A stretch of DNA of 64,000 bases from Acanthosepion lycidas (GCA_963932145.1 OZ010580.1:5611103-5675102); one strand, 5' to 3'. Shown: positions 31,391 through 41,775, counted from the stretch's first letter. Notes: generated from the letters alone by a model not told the origin. Numbers and translations are program-made.

Positions 31391-31885
31391 TCAAATAATG
31401 CTGGCCGCTCGTATGCGGGGATGTCTGTCTACTAGGGCGGCTAGCCAATCCCTGTTGTAGACGCTTGCTCAGGCACATTTGTGCTTGTTCAACACCCAAA
31501 GGGTTCACCTGTGGTTTACACTGCAACTATACTGAGTGGACCCTAGTTACAGTTTCTGGGATAGAGAACGTATTATCTGGCGTCATCAACAGTTTGAACA
31601 AGGCCAGCACGCACAAACCCTCGGTCACGATGACCTGTTACTTCGTGATAGCACACCTATCGACAGCTAGCAAATTTTTCCGTCTATTCAATTTCATTCA
31701 CAAGGCTTGTGTCAACTCGGGGTATGGTTTTCAAACACTTTCCAAAAGGTACCGCACACTAACGCATCTCTGACCATAACGATCAAATCAAGTAGTCACC
31801 TTCCTGACAAATCGATCATGGTGAGATTCGAACCCGGGTATCATGGTTATAAAGCGTACTTTCCAGCCATTCGTACCCATACCAT
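31391..31885 (-). repeat. SINE-3, full length (tRNA-derived, about 490 bp)
   Basis: The tRNA-like head is at 31801-31880 on minus: GGGTACGAATGGCTGGAAAG, then ACCCGGGTTCGAATCTCACC, a near-consensus B box. The body holds, in plus sense, CAAACCCTCGGTCACGATGA, GTTACAGTTTCTGGGA, TTTACACTGCAACTATACTG and ACTAGGGCGGCTAGCCAATC. Shorter copies: 50560-50935, 55638-55875, 56355-56535, and a split copy at 32.5/33.4 kb. Confidence 0.7.
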
Positions 31886-31892
31886 TTTTTTT

Positions 31893-32310
31893 TTATCATT
31901 TCACCCCAAGCAAGTTGGGAATGCCACTAGTATGCAGGGGGTTACAGGGAATGAAAGGGGAAATTGAAAATAAGGAGGATTTAGGAAAGGACAAAAGATG
32001 AACGTGATTTAAGAAGACTGAAGATGGGCGTTGACGTTGTCTTTAAATTTTTGAAGATTGTAGTTATCATGAAGCAAGTAAACGGAGCGGAGTTCCACAG
32101 GTGGGAAGTGCGAGAAAAGAAACTGTTGGAGTGCAGTTGCGTTTGGCAATTTCGACAATAAAAGGGTGAGACCTAGATGCCAATCTAGCAGCACGCTTAA
32201 ATTAGTCTAATTGGGGTACCAGGGAAAAAAGCTCGTCAGAGAAGGTGCCATAAAAATATTTGTGGAAAGGGCAGAGGGAAGCCACGCCACATCGGTGAGA
32301 AATAATAATA
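31893..32310 (-). pseudogene. LINE-J ORF2 3' end and 3' UTR
   Basis: Plus strand begins TTATCATTTCACCCCAAGCA, the reverse of the LINE-J 3' end. On minus the coding end reads KFKDNVNAHLQSS with VELRSVYLLHDNYNLQ before it. Several sense changes and shifts. Confidence 0.7.
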
Positions 32311-32539
32311 CATTGATCAATGACAACACATGTCATAAGTTAAAAGTTGTGAAAGAGCGCAGGTGCTGAAATATAGCGATAAAATGTCACGTGAATATTA
32401 CTCTGAATAAGTTATGGAATAACCATTCAAACTTGACTGCTTTCATTCAAATCAGATTTTGTCCATGTGATATTTTTTCCCGTCTGAGTTAAATCTACTG
32501 TTTGCAGCGGCGATAGGACTGTCCGCCAATTTCAGAGTA

Positions 32540-32631
32540 TGCCTGTCTGCTAGGGTGGCTAGCTCACGCACATTTTATCTTTTTTCAACACACACAGAGC
32601 CAACCTGTAGTTTATACTGCAAATATTGATT
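32540..32631 (-). repeat. SINE-3, split copy, left part
   Basis: CTGCTAGGGTGGCTAGCTCA and GAGCCAACCTGTAGTTTATA match SINE-3 and stop at CTGCAAATAT. The continuation (CAAATATGCTGAGCACACC, TTAGTTACAGTTTCCGAGTG) lies at 33424-33465. CAAATAT is repeated at both breaks and is the likely target duplication of the intervening SINE-1. Confidence 0.65.
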
Positions 32632-33423
32632 GTGTGATTCGTTTTCTACGGACTATCAACCGGTGTCTCTTTATATAAAGCCAGAAAATATTTTTAGATT
32701 GTAAGAATTTTTGTTTTAGATAATATTGGTTTAGTGATATTTACTAATAAAGTAATTTGTAACACCCTGTTTATTATCTCTCAGTTGCGTCTGTGTTTTT
32801 GGATAAAGTGCGCTCAGGGCCGGCTCCGTCAAAGCACAGAATCGCAACTGAGGAAAATTATACTGAGAGGTGCCCAGCCCTGGGGAATAGCTGGCCGAAG
32901 CCGTGCCCTCTCATTGCACCAGATAGAGGTACCGGTGCTCGCACCGAGGCCAGCGCAAACGACGGTTACCGGGACTGCGGACAATTTTTGTTCCTAGCCT
33001 AGTGTACGTGCTCGGGCTCCACACATTAAACCGACCTTGTGGGGGTTGAGTAAATAAAAAAACAAAACAAAAAACAAAAAAAACAAAAAAACAAAAAACA
33101 GAAAAAAACTCATAGGTATGGGTGAGTGGGATTCATATCTTTCCCAAAAGTATTTGCGCGTATGTGAATATAAACCCAACAGAAATTGGGATTCAGCTCT
33201 CAGATTAACAATACCGAGCCATTATGCATTACACCACCAGTGCAGATTGTCTACGTGATATTTTTTCCCGCCTGAGTTAAATTTACTCTTTGCAGCGGCG
33301 ATATGAGCACCTGGCAATTCCAATCGGTCACCCATCTATTTACTGACCATACTCGACGTTGCTTATTTTCGGTTTTATAGGGGAACCGGTATTTCCACGT
33401 GACGCGGTAATAAGCCTACATTT
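32632..33423 (-). repeat. SINE-1 inserted in SINE-3, itself interrupted
   Basis: Read on minus: the 5S-like head at about 33305-33415 (box C region GGTCAGTAAATAGATGGGTG), a tRNA-like module and body at 33115-33245, and the tail at 32632-32755 (CAATCTAAAAATATTTTCTG). Between head and tRNA module lies about 60 bases (33246-33306) that also occur upstream at 32455-32515 (GTGATATTTTTTCCCG, TTTGCAGCGGCGATA). The tail is separated from the body by SINE-7 (32757-33108). Confidence 0.65.
32757..33108 (+). repeat. SINE-7 copy inside SINE-1
   Basis: GC-richer than its surroundings and ending in AACCGACCTTGTGGGGGTTG plus an A-rich tail (33050-33108). The 3' motif AAACGACCTTGTG also ends the block at 39397-39705. 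CTCAGTTGCG near the start is inverted at ATCGCAACTGAG about 65 bases later. The 87-codon frame here is not credible. Confidence 0.5.
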
Positions 33424-33465
33424 CAAATATGCTGAGCACACCTTAGTTACAGTTTCCGAGTGCAT

Positions 33466-34009
33466 AATTCTAGATGGAATGTACATTGCCCAGAACGTCG
33501 TGATAATTACAACAAAGATAAGGGCAACAGTCCGTAGGTTTACTTGTTGTTATCACAACATTTCAGACGGAATGCACAACGACCGGCGGGTGGTGATAAC
33601 AAAGTTAAATCTGTAGGTTTATAAAGTAAATAATTTGCTATTAAATACGTCATTTCCATTGAGCCTAAACCTGGCTTCAATTCATTATTTCTTTTTTAAG
33701 AACAAAAATTATAGCGGGATTTACAATCTTTCAAATCTTGATTCAGAAGATTTCGATTTTTCAATAAATCAATGAAAACTTTTTCTGCGGTAATTCTTGC
33801 CTTTTCAGATATTCTTAATATTCTACTTAATATCAAAATCAAATTGATCGGGTTCTTGATAAAAAAATGGTGTTTTTATCATTCTAAAACGAAAGGCTTG
33901 TCAATTATAAATTAAAAGAAACATTCTAAGTAGTTCTGTTTTTCACACAAAAGATTCGAAACGTATCCATTTAGATCGTTTTTTTTTTTTTACAAGGCTC
34001 AAGAACCAT
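33466..34009. other. No gene seen
   Basis: AT-rich DNA. GTACATTGCCCAGAACGTCG / TGATAATTACAACAAAGATA at 33480-33525 faintly resembles the 3' part of SINE-4. Confidence 0.35.
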
Positions 34010-34370
34010 TCACTTTATTGATCGATTCGTTTCCTACAGCTTATCAATCCTTCGCATATTATTTAAAGTTAGAAAATATTTTTAGATTGTAAGTCTTACT
34101 AATTAACCCTTAGCTGGGGGGGAAGTGCTGGATTCATACCTTTCCCAAAGGTATTTACGCGTAAGTGAATATAACGAACCCAAATGATTTGGAACACGGC
34201 TGCGATTAACAATTCCGAGCAATTATCTATTACATCACCCATTCACCCACTCTTACAGAATCTATATTTCTAAGAGGTCACCCATCTAAGTACTGACCAG
34301 GCTCGACGTTGCTTAACTTCGGTGATCGTGTGGGAACCGGTATTTCATCGTAATATGGACACAAGCCAAG
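34010..34370 (-). repeat. SINE-1, full length
   Basis: Minus order: 5S-like head at about 34252-34367 (TCACCGAAGTTAAGCAACGT, TGGTCAGTACTTAGATGGGT), tRNA-like module at about 34150-34245, body GGTATGAATCCAGCACTTCC and GCTAAGGGTTAATTAGTAAG, and tail CAATCTAAAAATATTTTCTA ... CGTAGGAAACGAATCGATCA. The head is closer to consensus 5S than that of the 39-kb copy. Confidence 0.8.
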
Positions 34371-35137
34371 AGTTATTCGAGGTAAGGGACACAGTTTATG
34401 AGGATATGTGGGAAAGATAACGGTTAACCCTAGACTTGAAGAGGGTTAAGATTGTAGTGTTCGTGTGGAGGCATATGTTCTTCCGAAAATTTTACGAAAC
34501 TTGTCTAAGATGCTAAAAGACAGGCGAAAATCTACTTCAGAATATTCGGAAATTTACATGGCTCTGATAATCCGATTTTAAGAAATGTTAGTCTCTAAAA
34601 AAAAGAAAAAAATGCTTTTACAAAATCTCTTTTGAAAAGGCCAACGTCTTTATCCAGCAGTAATTTGATGTTGGATAACAAAATGGCATTTTATATATAA
34701 TTCTGTCCTCAATATACCTTTCTGAATTCTGAGAAGCACTAAAGAAAATGTGAAGATTTCAGTAAGATAAGTATTCAAGTTAAAAAAATAAATCTCAGAA
34801 GCTTTTTGCCGTGGCAAACAAGCTCTTCATTATAACAATGTCCATTTTTAGCAGGTATTGTTCTCTGGGCATCGAAAGAAAAAAAAATATTGACACTGGT
34901 TCACCTAAAGATTTATGTTTTCGTTTCCAGGCGAATCTATCCTCTTTCGTTTTTAAAAATAACCTTTTATGGAAATTCAGAAAAATGCAAATATTCTTTT
35001 AATAAAGTCAGCGTTGGATTTTCTAGAGTATAACATTATTAGAACAATTATTCAAATTTTGCTGATCTGTAAAAATTGAGAATCGTTATGAATACTGATG
35101 TGCTTCACTGGGATTTATTTTAAACCACTATTGTCTG
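34371..35137. other. Element L fragment, then spacer
   Basis: At 34385-34470 AAAGATAACGGTTAACCCTA and GAAGAGGGTTAAGATTG match element L. The remainder is AT-rich without a gene. Confidence 0.4.
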
Positions 35138-35546
35138 AAGGTGGAGTAATGGATAGCGGTTCGGATTGACGAACTGGAGAGTCGAGTTCGAATTCCAGTT
35201 GAGTTCACGATATTCACTTACGTTGGGTTTGAGTTCGCATACCTTGGGAAAGGCATGAATCCATCTCTTCTTCCACCTATGGGTAAAATAGCAGGATAGA
35301 CTGGGCCATATAGCCTTGGTTGAAAATCAGTTTGGGGAAGGAAAACTTAATTCAAACCACCTTCTGTCTTGTGGGTCTTGGCTTTTTAACTTCTGAGAGG
35401 AGGTAAGCTCAATATCCCCAGTTCAAAAGGAACCAGCAAGCCATTGCACTGTTCTGCCTTGAATGTCACCAGGAACCACAATTAGGAGATGGAGGGGAGT
35501 GGTGACCACAGCAGTGCAAAAATGCGCTGATATAAATGAATGAATG
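35138..35546 (+). repeat. SINE-2, full length (tRNA-derived, about 410 bp)
   Basis: Head GGTGGAGTAATGGATAGCGG (A box) and GTCGAGTTCGAATTCCAG (B box). Body: AAAGGCATGAATCCATCTCT, CTGGGCCATATAGCCTTGGT, TTCAAACCACCTTCTGTCTT, TTCTGAGAGGAGGTAAGCTC, AGGAACCAGCAAGCCATTGC and GGGGAGTGGTGACCACAGCA; it ends AATGAATGAATG. The inverted copy at 62949-63328 has the same landmarks in the same order. Confidence 0.8.
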
Positions 35547-36239
35547 TCTGAAGTTTCAAGATGAAAACGTCCAGAAATTCACACATTATCCAGAGTAACT
35601 TTGTTTTTGGTCTTTTTAACAAAACGTTAACATTTAGCAATCTGAATGTCGAGGAGAGGCACTTGGGGTGTGTGGAATGGGAGCAGTGAACCTGAAAGTG
35701 GATATAAGAATATATTTTTGCCGGTTTAATATAATTAAAAATAAATTATTTTTATCACACTTTATCAAATAAAATAAAACAACTTTTCTCAAAGAGTAAA
35801 CGGTAGTAATAATAATAATGACAAAGTAGTTCAATCTGTAGATTTAATGCGGTTTAATTGAGTGATTAATCATGACGGCTATCAAATTCATCCAAAAATC
35901 ATTCAAGTCAATACTCTCGACTAGCGAACTTTCACCTGATAGCAGTGAAACATTATTTCACATAGAAAAATCCATTTTTAATTATAGGTAATATCAGATT
36001 TCGAACAGAGCAAACCAACTTCATATGGCTCGAGTACATTGCAGAATTTTTATCGGAAATCTAAATCTATTAAAATATATATCCACTACATTTATACATC
36101 AAAGTCAATAAAAGTGGCGGGAAAACCTAGAAGCTATACTAAAATCTTGGATATCCTTGCCAATGTTCCTACTGTCAAGAAATAGTGCTAATATTTTAGT
36201 AATTTCGCAAATGCATTGCGATTCTAAAGTATCAAAATC
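35547..36239. other. No gene seen
   Basis: AT-rich spacer; no recognised repeat. Confidence 0.4.
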
Positions 36240-36535
36240 TCTTGCATTTTCATATTTAGTGATTTATTTAGTGGCATATCAACACCTCTATGGATTATTT
36301 ATTGCCAAAATCTAAATATTTTGAACACAATTTTATTGCTTCAATTAAAATACATTTTGAACGCAACTGTATGCCTTCCACTACAGATAAAATGTATTGT
36401 TGCTCATTTTACTATAAATATGCACTGTTGGTAATTTTACTATAAACAGATATTGTTGCTTGGTTGGATTTGTTTAGCGGCATCTTCTACTAATTAACTC
36501 ATAGCTGGGGGAAAATAGGTGGCATCATACCTTTC
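36240..36535 (-). repeat. Element G (minus) joined to a SINE-1 scrap
   Basis: 36258-36320 is the shared tail reversed (TTTAGTGGCATATCAACACC). TTACTATAAATATGCACTG and TTACTATAAACAGATATTG are element-G core units. TTTGTTTAGCGGCATC at 36467 is a second tail end, followed by TACTAATTAACTCATAGCTG of SINE-1. Confidence 0.5.
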
Positions 36536-36539
36536 ACAA

Positions 36540-36735
36540 GGACAGGAAATTGTGATCGCCGATGTCCTGAACGGATAATGCACATAGTAGCAAGTGTATA
36601 TTGTTGGTAGAACAGGAATTAGTAGATTAAGCAAAAAGATAAATATTATGAAGAGCTACAAAGGGCAGGAAATTGTGGAGAGCCATCATCGCTCATGTCC
36701 TGAACGGACACGGCACATAGTAGAAGTAACAAAAT
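36540..36735 (+). pseudogene. LINE-RTE 3' end, partly duplicated
   Basis: GAAATTGTGATCGCCGATGT / CCTGAACGGATAATGCACAT at 36546-36584 is repeated as AGCCATCATCGCTCATGTCC / TGAACGGACACGGCACATAG at 36680-36722. Translation ends RKLWRAIIAHVLNGHGT and stop, the natural LINE-RTE C-terminus. The second copy carries more of the coding region. Confidence 0.65.
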
Positions 36736-36769
36736 GGCTAGTGTACGCGGTGTGACAATTCTCAGAATA

Positions 36770-37330
36770 GCTTGTGAAAGTTTTTGTTTACCTGGTTTGC
36801 TGCCATTTTGCTCCTCTTACTCAACCTACTCCCCCCTTGTGACGCTATACATTTCGTGAGACGTTGGTGCCCTTGTTGGAAACGTATTTACAACGAGTTT
36901 TCTGAAATAACCTTCAGTAAAGTATTCACGTGTTACTGCAGGTCAGGCATGTCAGCCAATCTTTGTCATTTCAGCGCATTTTTCAATTTTCGAAATGGCC
37001 AAAAATCGCCGGGTCTATGTCTTGGGAATAAGGTGGGCGGCTCGTTTTTGTAATGGATTTCTTAGCAAGAATCTCGCGAACTCTTAACGCTTCGTGCGCA
37101 GGAGTATTGTCATGGTGGAGAATCGGCTTACCAGGCCAATGTTCGGATCATTTCCCCCCGAACAAATTCTCGTAACCCTTTCAGCATTTCCAAATAAGCA
37201 TGTTGATTGACGCTTTCTTCTTGTGCTGAGAATGTGTAGTATCATTTATAGTCAAAAAATACTATCCATCAATAATAGAAAACATACAAGCATCTCATTG
37301 AAACGCCTGTTTCACTTAGTTCTTTCATAG
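36770..37330 (-). pseudogene. mariner transposase, C-terminal half (DD34D type)
   Basis: Minus strand: EESVNQHAYLEMLKGLREFV in one frame, then ILHHDNTPAHEALRVREILA with KKSI (HHDN at 37106-37117 carries the second catalytic Asp), PPYSQD, and after a one-base shift GDFWPFRKLKNALK holding the third Asp. Near 36836-36865 LTKCIASQG marks the C-terminal end. The spacing between the two aspartates is compatible with DD34D once the shift is allowed for. Several stops follow. The plus-strand 89-codon frame here is the shadow of this pseudogene. No inverted ends were recognised. Confidence 0.8.
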
Positions 37331-37424
37331 TCATACTTGGGTATGACGATAAACTACATCAGGCAGCAAAGCGGGACATTGGGGTTTTGAGGAGCGTGGA
37401 ACCTCCTATTGTTGTTGTTCTCAG

Positions 37425-37775
37425 GTCCACCCTGAGTCGTAGCACCTGTTACAGTCCTAGATACGGGCAAATAGGGAACCTCCAAGCAAAAACAAAATAC
37501 TATGAACGTATAAAAATATATTTTATAGTAAAAAAAAAAAAAAAAAAAATATCAGCAATATATTTTATATAAAAATTTACATATTTATAGTAAAATTACC
37601 AACAATACACTTTATAGGAAAGTGACCAACAATACTTGTTATCCAATTGAAGGCATGTATAATTGTTTTCAAAATATATTTAGTTGAAGTCATGAAATTG
37701 TTCAAAATATTTAGATTCCGGCATTAAATAATCCATAGAGATTGATATGTCACTAAACAAAACCAACCCACCAAC
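37425..37775 (+). repeat. Element G, long copy
   Basis: Opens TCAGGTCCACCCTGAGTCGT / GCACCTGTTACAGTCCTAG, continues with several TTTATAGTAAAAT.ACCAACAATAC units around an A-run at 37531-37550, and ends in the shared tail (GATTCCGGCATTAAATAATC, GATTGATATGTCACTAAAC). A second tail scrap lies at 37895-37955. Confidence 0.55.
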
Positions 37776-38034
37776 CAACATGAAAGAACTCTTTCATGAC
37801 AATAATCCATATACGTCCACATAAACATGTAATATGCACCAAAGCTGTGTATCATCTACCAAATTTACATTGTGAAAGCAGAATAACACATCATATTTTA
37901 TTAAATTTCGGCATTAAATGACCCATAAGGAGTTGATATGCCGTTTAACTTTCATGGTATGTTAATCATTAGCCATTTTTAATAGGGATAAATGTCACTA
38001 TTTTTTTTATCAATTTTCATACAAAACGATGTTC

Positions 38035-38260
38035 ATTCTTCTTTATGTGCTGTGTCCCTTCAGGATGTACGCGATTATAGCTCTCCACTGTTTCCTGTCC
38101 TTCGTAAGTCTTAATAAATTTAGTTTTTTTTTGTTATTTTTCCTAAACTGTTCCGCCATCCATATACTCAAGCTCACTAAGTTTGTTATGCGTTGTCTTT
38201 ATCTGTCCGCCTTGCCTTTAATCTGTCTCGTGAGTATCGCATTCACTGCTCTATACTCAT
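38035..38260 (-). pseudogene. LINE-RTE C-terminal fragment
   Basis: Plus strand GTGCTGTGTCCCTTCAGGAT / AGCTCTCCACTGTTTCCTGT is the reverse of the LINE-RTE C-terminus (W.RA.I...L..H). The plus-strand frame 38029-38436 (135 codons) is antisense to it. Confidence 0.6.
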
Positions 38261-38609
38261 TGAATTTTTTTTGCCAACATTATAACGTGAACACGTACAG
38301 CTACTACTTCTATTTAGCAACAAATAACTCATCTGGTCTGCATCTCAAAAAAGCAAAAGTCCGGACGTTTTCGTGTACAAATGTTATCCCAGAAATTGAA
38401 TTGTCACACGTATTCATTTATTGTCGATTTCGATGAGAATTTTTATATAAGAATTTAATTCCAGCCCATCTATTTACTTTTGTCTTAACAATAAGTCTGT
38501 TTGGTTTGATATGGTCAAATTGGCAACTTATCTCTAGAATGATGGCAAGAAATGACGTTAAAGACTCAAAAATGAAACTGCTCCCTTTTAATCATCTAAG
38601 AGGAGACTT

Positions 38610-39140
38610 TTTACATTTCATTAGCATGACTGATGGTAACGTCCAAGAGAATGATTCATTACGTCTACTCGGACTAACGTTTTAAGATGATATGAAGTGG
38701 AAATAGTATATTGAATCAATTGCTAGGTCTGCAACTAAGAAAGTTGCTTCACTATGTCCTGCTGCCACAACTGGTCCGGTGCTCCTGCTATATATTTAGA
38801 GATTTTTGATAAAAATCCAAAGAATCTGCAATGTCATTGCTCTTGAATTGCTTTCCTCTATGGTAAATAGACTTTATGAATTTAAGCGCAGTACTAGATT
38901 GCCAGCAAGGTCTCACCATTTTACATTTGAAATGGCGAGATGCAACCGTAAGTTCTATGCTAAGAGTGTCTTCTATCGTACTTCTCGCTTGTGGAACTCT
39001 TCCAGCTTTTTGCTTCCCGGTCAAATTTGATCTTCAAAAATTTAAATGCAATGTCAATCGTTACCTCTTGCCTCCTTAATTATTGTCCTTTTATTGTCCT
39101 CTCTCCCTAATAGTAGTTTTTCTCAGATTCTCTAACCCTC
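38610..39140 (+). pseudogene. LINE-J ORF2 C-terminal fragment and 3' UTR start
   Basis: Reads, with several shifts, MKWK*YIESIARSATKKVAS, EFKRSTRLPARSHHFTFEMA and ARCNRKFYAKSVFYRTSRLW, then NSSSFLLPG and KFKCNVNRYLLPP with stop near 39078. The 3' UTR begins (TTATTGTCCTCTCTCCCTAA) but its diagnostic end is missing. A deletion removed the LEILDKIQ...GPDLASRL to VASLCLF part. Confidence 0.7.
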
Positions 39141-39159
39141 GGTAAACTCACTTACCATC

Positions 39160-39330
39160 CGGTCTGCCCTTTTATTTACCCATAGCTGGCGGGATAAGAA
39201 GAGGATTCATGCCTTTCCCAAGAGTATTAGCACGTAAGTGAATGTAATGGATTCGACTGGGATTCGAACTCGGCTCTCCGATTCCTCAATCCGAGCCGCT
39301 ATCCATTACTCCACCGTGCCTCATCATGAT
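39160..39330 (-). repeat. SINE-2 head/body inserted into SINE-1
   Basis: Minus: GGCACGGTGGAGTAATGGAT, AGCGGCTCGGATTGAGGAAT, GAGCCGAGTTCGAATCCCAG (excellent B box), CTTGGGAAAGGCATGAATCC and AGCTATGGGTAAATAAAAG. It is the best-preserved tRNA-like head in the window. It sits between the tRNA-like part of the SINE-1 at 39335-39812 and where its body should follow. Confidence 0.7.
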
Positions 39331-39334
39331 TTCT

Positions 39335-39812
39335 TATTACGAGCTGTTATTCGTCAAACCACCTGCACACCACATCCAAGCTTACGGCATCTGGCACAGG
39401 GGTTAACCATTAGCCAATTAGGCTTTACTGAAGTGGCATTAACGTCCCTGTGTTGTAAGTGGGGTTATGATTCTCGCCACTTTAGATGGGGAAAGTTTCT
39501 CAGCTTCGAATTCCAACCCTGCGGCAGCACCTTCCCCATCGCCCTAAAGAAGTTGGATCTTTGTAATACCGACAACAGCTTGGTCGCGGGGGCTGGGTAA
39601 AAATCAATGTTTATCCTTGGCCCATATGCATAAGTATGTGTATGGTACTTCCCACGTTAAAACGACCTTGTGCCACATTCAGCCTTGTCGAGGAGTCCGG
39701 GGAAATATACCTGGTATTCCCAAGGGGTCACTCGTCTAGGTACTGACCAAGATTAACGTTGCTTAACTTCGGTGACCGGACGGTGTTTAAACGCGAGATA
39801 ACCACAAGGAAA
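39335..39812 (-). repeat. SINE-1 with 5S head split by SINE-7
   Basis: The 3' end of the 5S-like head (AAGCTTACGGCATCTGG on plus, 39378-39396) is separated from the rest (ACCTGGTATTCCCAAGGGGT ... TTGCTTAACTTCGGTGACCG, 39706-39780) by about 310 bases. A tRNA-like remnant lies at 39345-39375. The two head parts join logically at a CTGG that occurs on both sides. Confidence 0.65.
39397..39705 (+). repeat. SINE-7 inserted within a 5S-derived head
   Basis: TTGTAAGTGGGGTTATGATT / CTCGCCACTT looks like a Pro-tRNA-like A-box end, and CAGCTTCGAATTCCAACCC is a B box about 40 bases later. The 3' end is GTTAAAACGACCTTGTGCCA, shared with the SINE-7 at 32757-33108. The 120-codon frame 39238-39600 spans it and is not a gene. 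Confidence 0.6.
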
Positions 39813-40151
39813 AAAAATCATTTCAGTTAGGTCTAAATCACTGATCCACTAATATTAAATCATCAATATTATCGCTGTTGTTAAATTTTCGGCTTATGCC
39901 AATTTGGAAGAAACTGATCGTACGGGGACTTCAACAACAGTAAGAAATCATTCAAAGCCTTAATGTCACAATTACTCCTACACGAGTATATAAATCTCCT
40001 AAGAATTCTCGTAACAGTAAAGAATGATCCCCGAAGGCATCCGACAAAAGTCAATAAATCAGCCGAGAGCTCTAGAAATCAATAAATCAGCTAAATAATC
40101 CAGAAATAACAGGTTACTCAAGGATTCGTGTAATAGTAAAGAAATAACCTA
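39813..40151. other. No gene seen
   Basis: AT-rich spacer in which AATAAATCAGC.GA.A.CTC.AGAAAT-like phrases repeat loosely around 40055-40300. Confidence 0.35.
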
Positions 40152-40229
40152 TTAGGTTGGTGCAAAAATAATGTCGGTTTTTGACATTTTTTAACGTCAA
40201 AAACCGACATTATTTTTGCACCAACCTAA
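40152..40229. mobile_element. Mini-mariner palindromic MITE, copy 2 (78 bp)
   Basis: Starts TTAGGTTGGTGCAAAAATAA and ends with its exact complement. Arms TGTCGGTTTTTGAC/GTCAAAAACCGACA continue inward, leaving a short ATTTTTTAAC centre. TA flanks both sides. The stem is uninterrupted for about 34 pairs. Confidence 0.92.
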
Positions 40230-40349
40230 TAAAAGCAGATACATGACAAAATAAATCATCCAACAACTCCAAAAATAATGGATCACTGAAAGATTTCCGC
40301 AATAGTAAATTACTCCAATGGTGACTTCTTTCTTATTTGATTTACTGTT

Positions 40350-40690
40350 TCCCTACAGCACGTTGCAGATCATGGCTCTCCACAATTTCCTGTCCTTTTC
40401 AACTCTAAGCAACGTTTGACTATTTATGCCCCCACCCCCAAGTTTGCCCATCCATTCGTAAAAACTAGTTAAGTTCGCTGCTCAATGTTCCCTCTCTATT
40501 CTGATTGCTTTCAGTATATCTTGTGAGTGTCAAATTCTCCAAACCCTCTTTCCTTATTATGTGCCCTAGCAATTTCAACTGTTTTTTTCTGATTCTAAGT
40601 AAAAGTACGCTTCTTGTTCTCATTTTCCATAAAATTTCCACGTTGCTCAGATATTCCGTTCATGGCATTCTCAACATCCTTCTGTAGAGG
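40350..40690 (-). pseudogene. LINE-RTE C-terminal fragment
   Basis: Plus strand GATCATGGCTCTCCACAATT / TCCTGTCCTTTTCAACTCTA is the reversed C-terminus; TGAGTGTCAAATTCTCCAAA is the reversed LENLTLT segment, and GAATGCCATGAACGGAATAT (minus) with RRMLRMP marks RRML.(I/M)P. Long enough to confirm the order but full of shifts. Confidence 0.7.
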
Positions 40691-41113
40691 CATATCGATT
40701 TTCCCTGAAGTCTTCATCAGTATTTACCGCGATAAGGCCGGTCATGTGACAACGTCCAATCAGCGGAGTCCCGTCTTCACAGAACACGGGCTTTTAGTAG
40801 ACAGACTTTAAAGAAGATGCGTTCCTGATTCGTAGGTAAGTAACATAACGTGATTGAATTATGAACAAAGACAGCCTTTTATAATACCAGCTAGCTTTAT
40901 TTTTAGGGTCAGGGAGAAGGCATGCAATGTATTTTTAAACTTTCATATTTTTTTTTTGGGGGGGCAATAAACAGGTTCTCTTTATAGTAAATATAAAAAA
41001 ATTAATTACAATTCTTCAGATGTCTTCCTAGCAGTTTTAATTTTATATATTTCTTTTAATGATGAAAATTTGAGTAATTAAGTGCTTTTGCGGGACAGAT
41101 ACTACCAAGATCA

Positions 41114-41170
<57 letters not shown>

Positions 41171-41300
41171 TTCGTACCGCAACAAGGCGTTTTTATTTAT
41201 TAACTTTAGTTTTGATATAAGGCCCACTGCGGATCTGATTCACTATTTAGTAGTAACGGTGACAAGCTTGCTAAACATTATACTATGCGGAGGGGGACGT
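40691..41300. repeat. Spacer with (TA)n tract and tRNA-like head
   Basis: TA run at 41117-41166. At 41225-41297, on minus, CGCATAGTATAATGTTTAGC and AGTGAATCAGATCC form a decayed copy of the head seen at 8035-8112. No gene. Confidence 0.5.
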
Positions 41301-41738
41301 AAAACGATACAGGTGTGAGATGGAATAAATTCATGAGTACTTTTGATCAATAACAAAAAATGAAAAATAATAAAATAATGTAGAGATATCTTTTTAAAAG
41401 ACATAAGTGCATAAAATGTACGCATAAAAATAAATGCAGGCGCACTTTTTAATCAATAGAGTTTTTTGCAATTTAAAATCATTTAAAAATGTGCAGCAAC
41501 TCTACAAAAATTAAAAAAAAACAAAACTATTCTATTTGTGATGTGCATTTTAAATTTCATCTGCAGTACATTTATACAGTGTCACACCTAGCTGAAAAGA
41601 GCCTTTGTGTGGGCTTGAACCAGAAACAAAATACAGCAATATTTTATATGGTTAAGTCAACGATTGATGGACACGATTATTGATTGGGGAGAAAAAAATC
41701 GAACGCTGAAAGGTGAGGAAAGAGGAGATGGATAAGGT

Positions 41739-41775
<37 letters not shown>

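Noticed and set aside
36784-37053. 89-codon Cys-containing plus-strand frame resembling a secreted protein
   Set aside because: It is the shadow of the mariner transposase on the other strand, where HHDN and PPYS motifs are visible.
38029-38436. 135-codon plus-strand frame starting with a hydrophobic stretch
   Set aside because: Its first half is antisense to a LINE-RTE C-terminus; the hydrophobic look comes from reversed A-rich coding sequence.
39238-39600. 120-codon frame as a host gene
   Set aside because: It spans SINE-2, SINE-1 and SINE-7 pieces joined by insertion.
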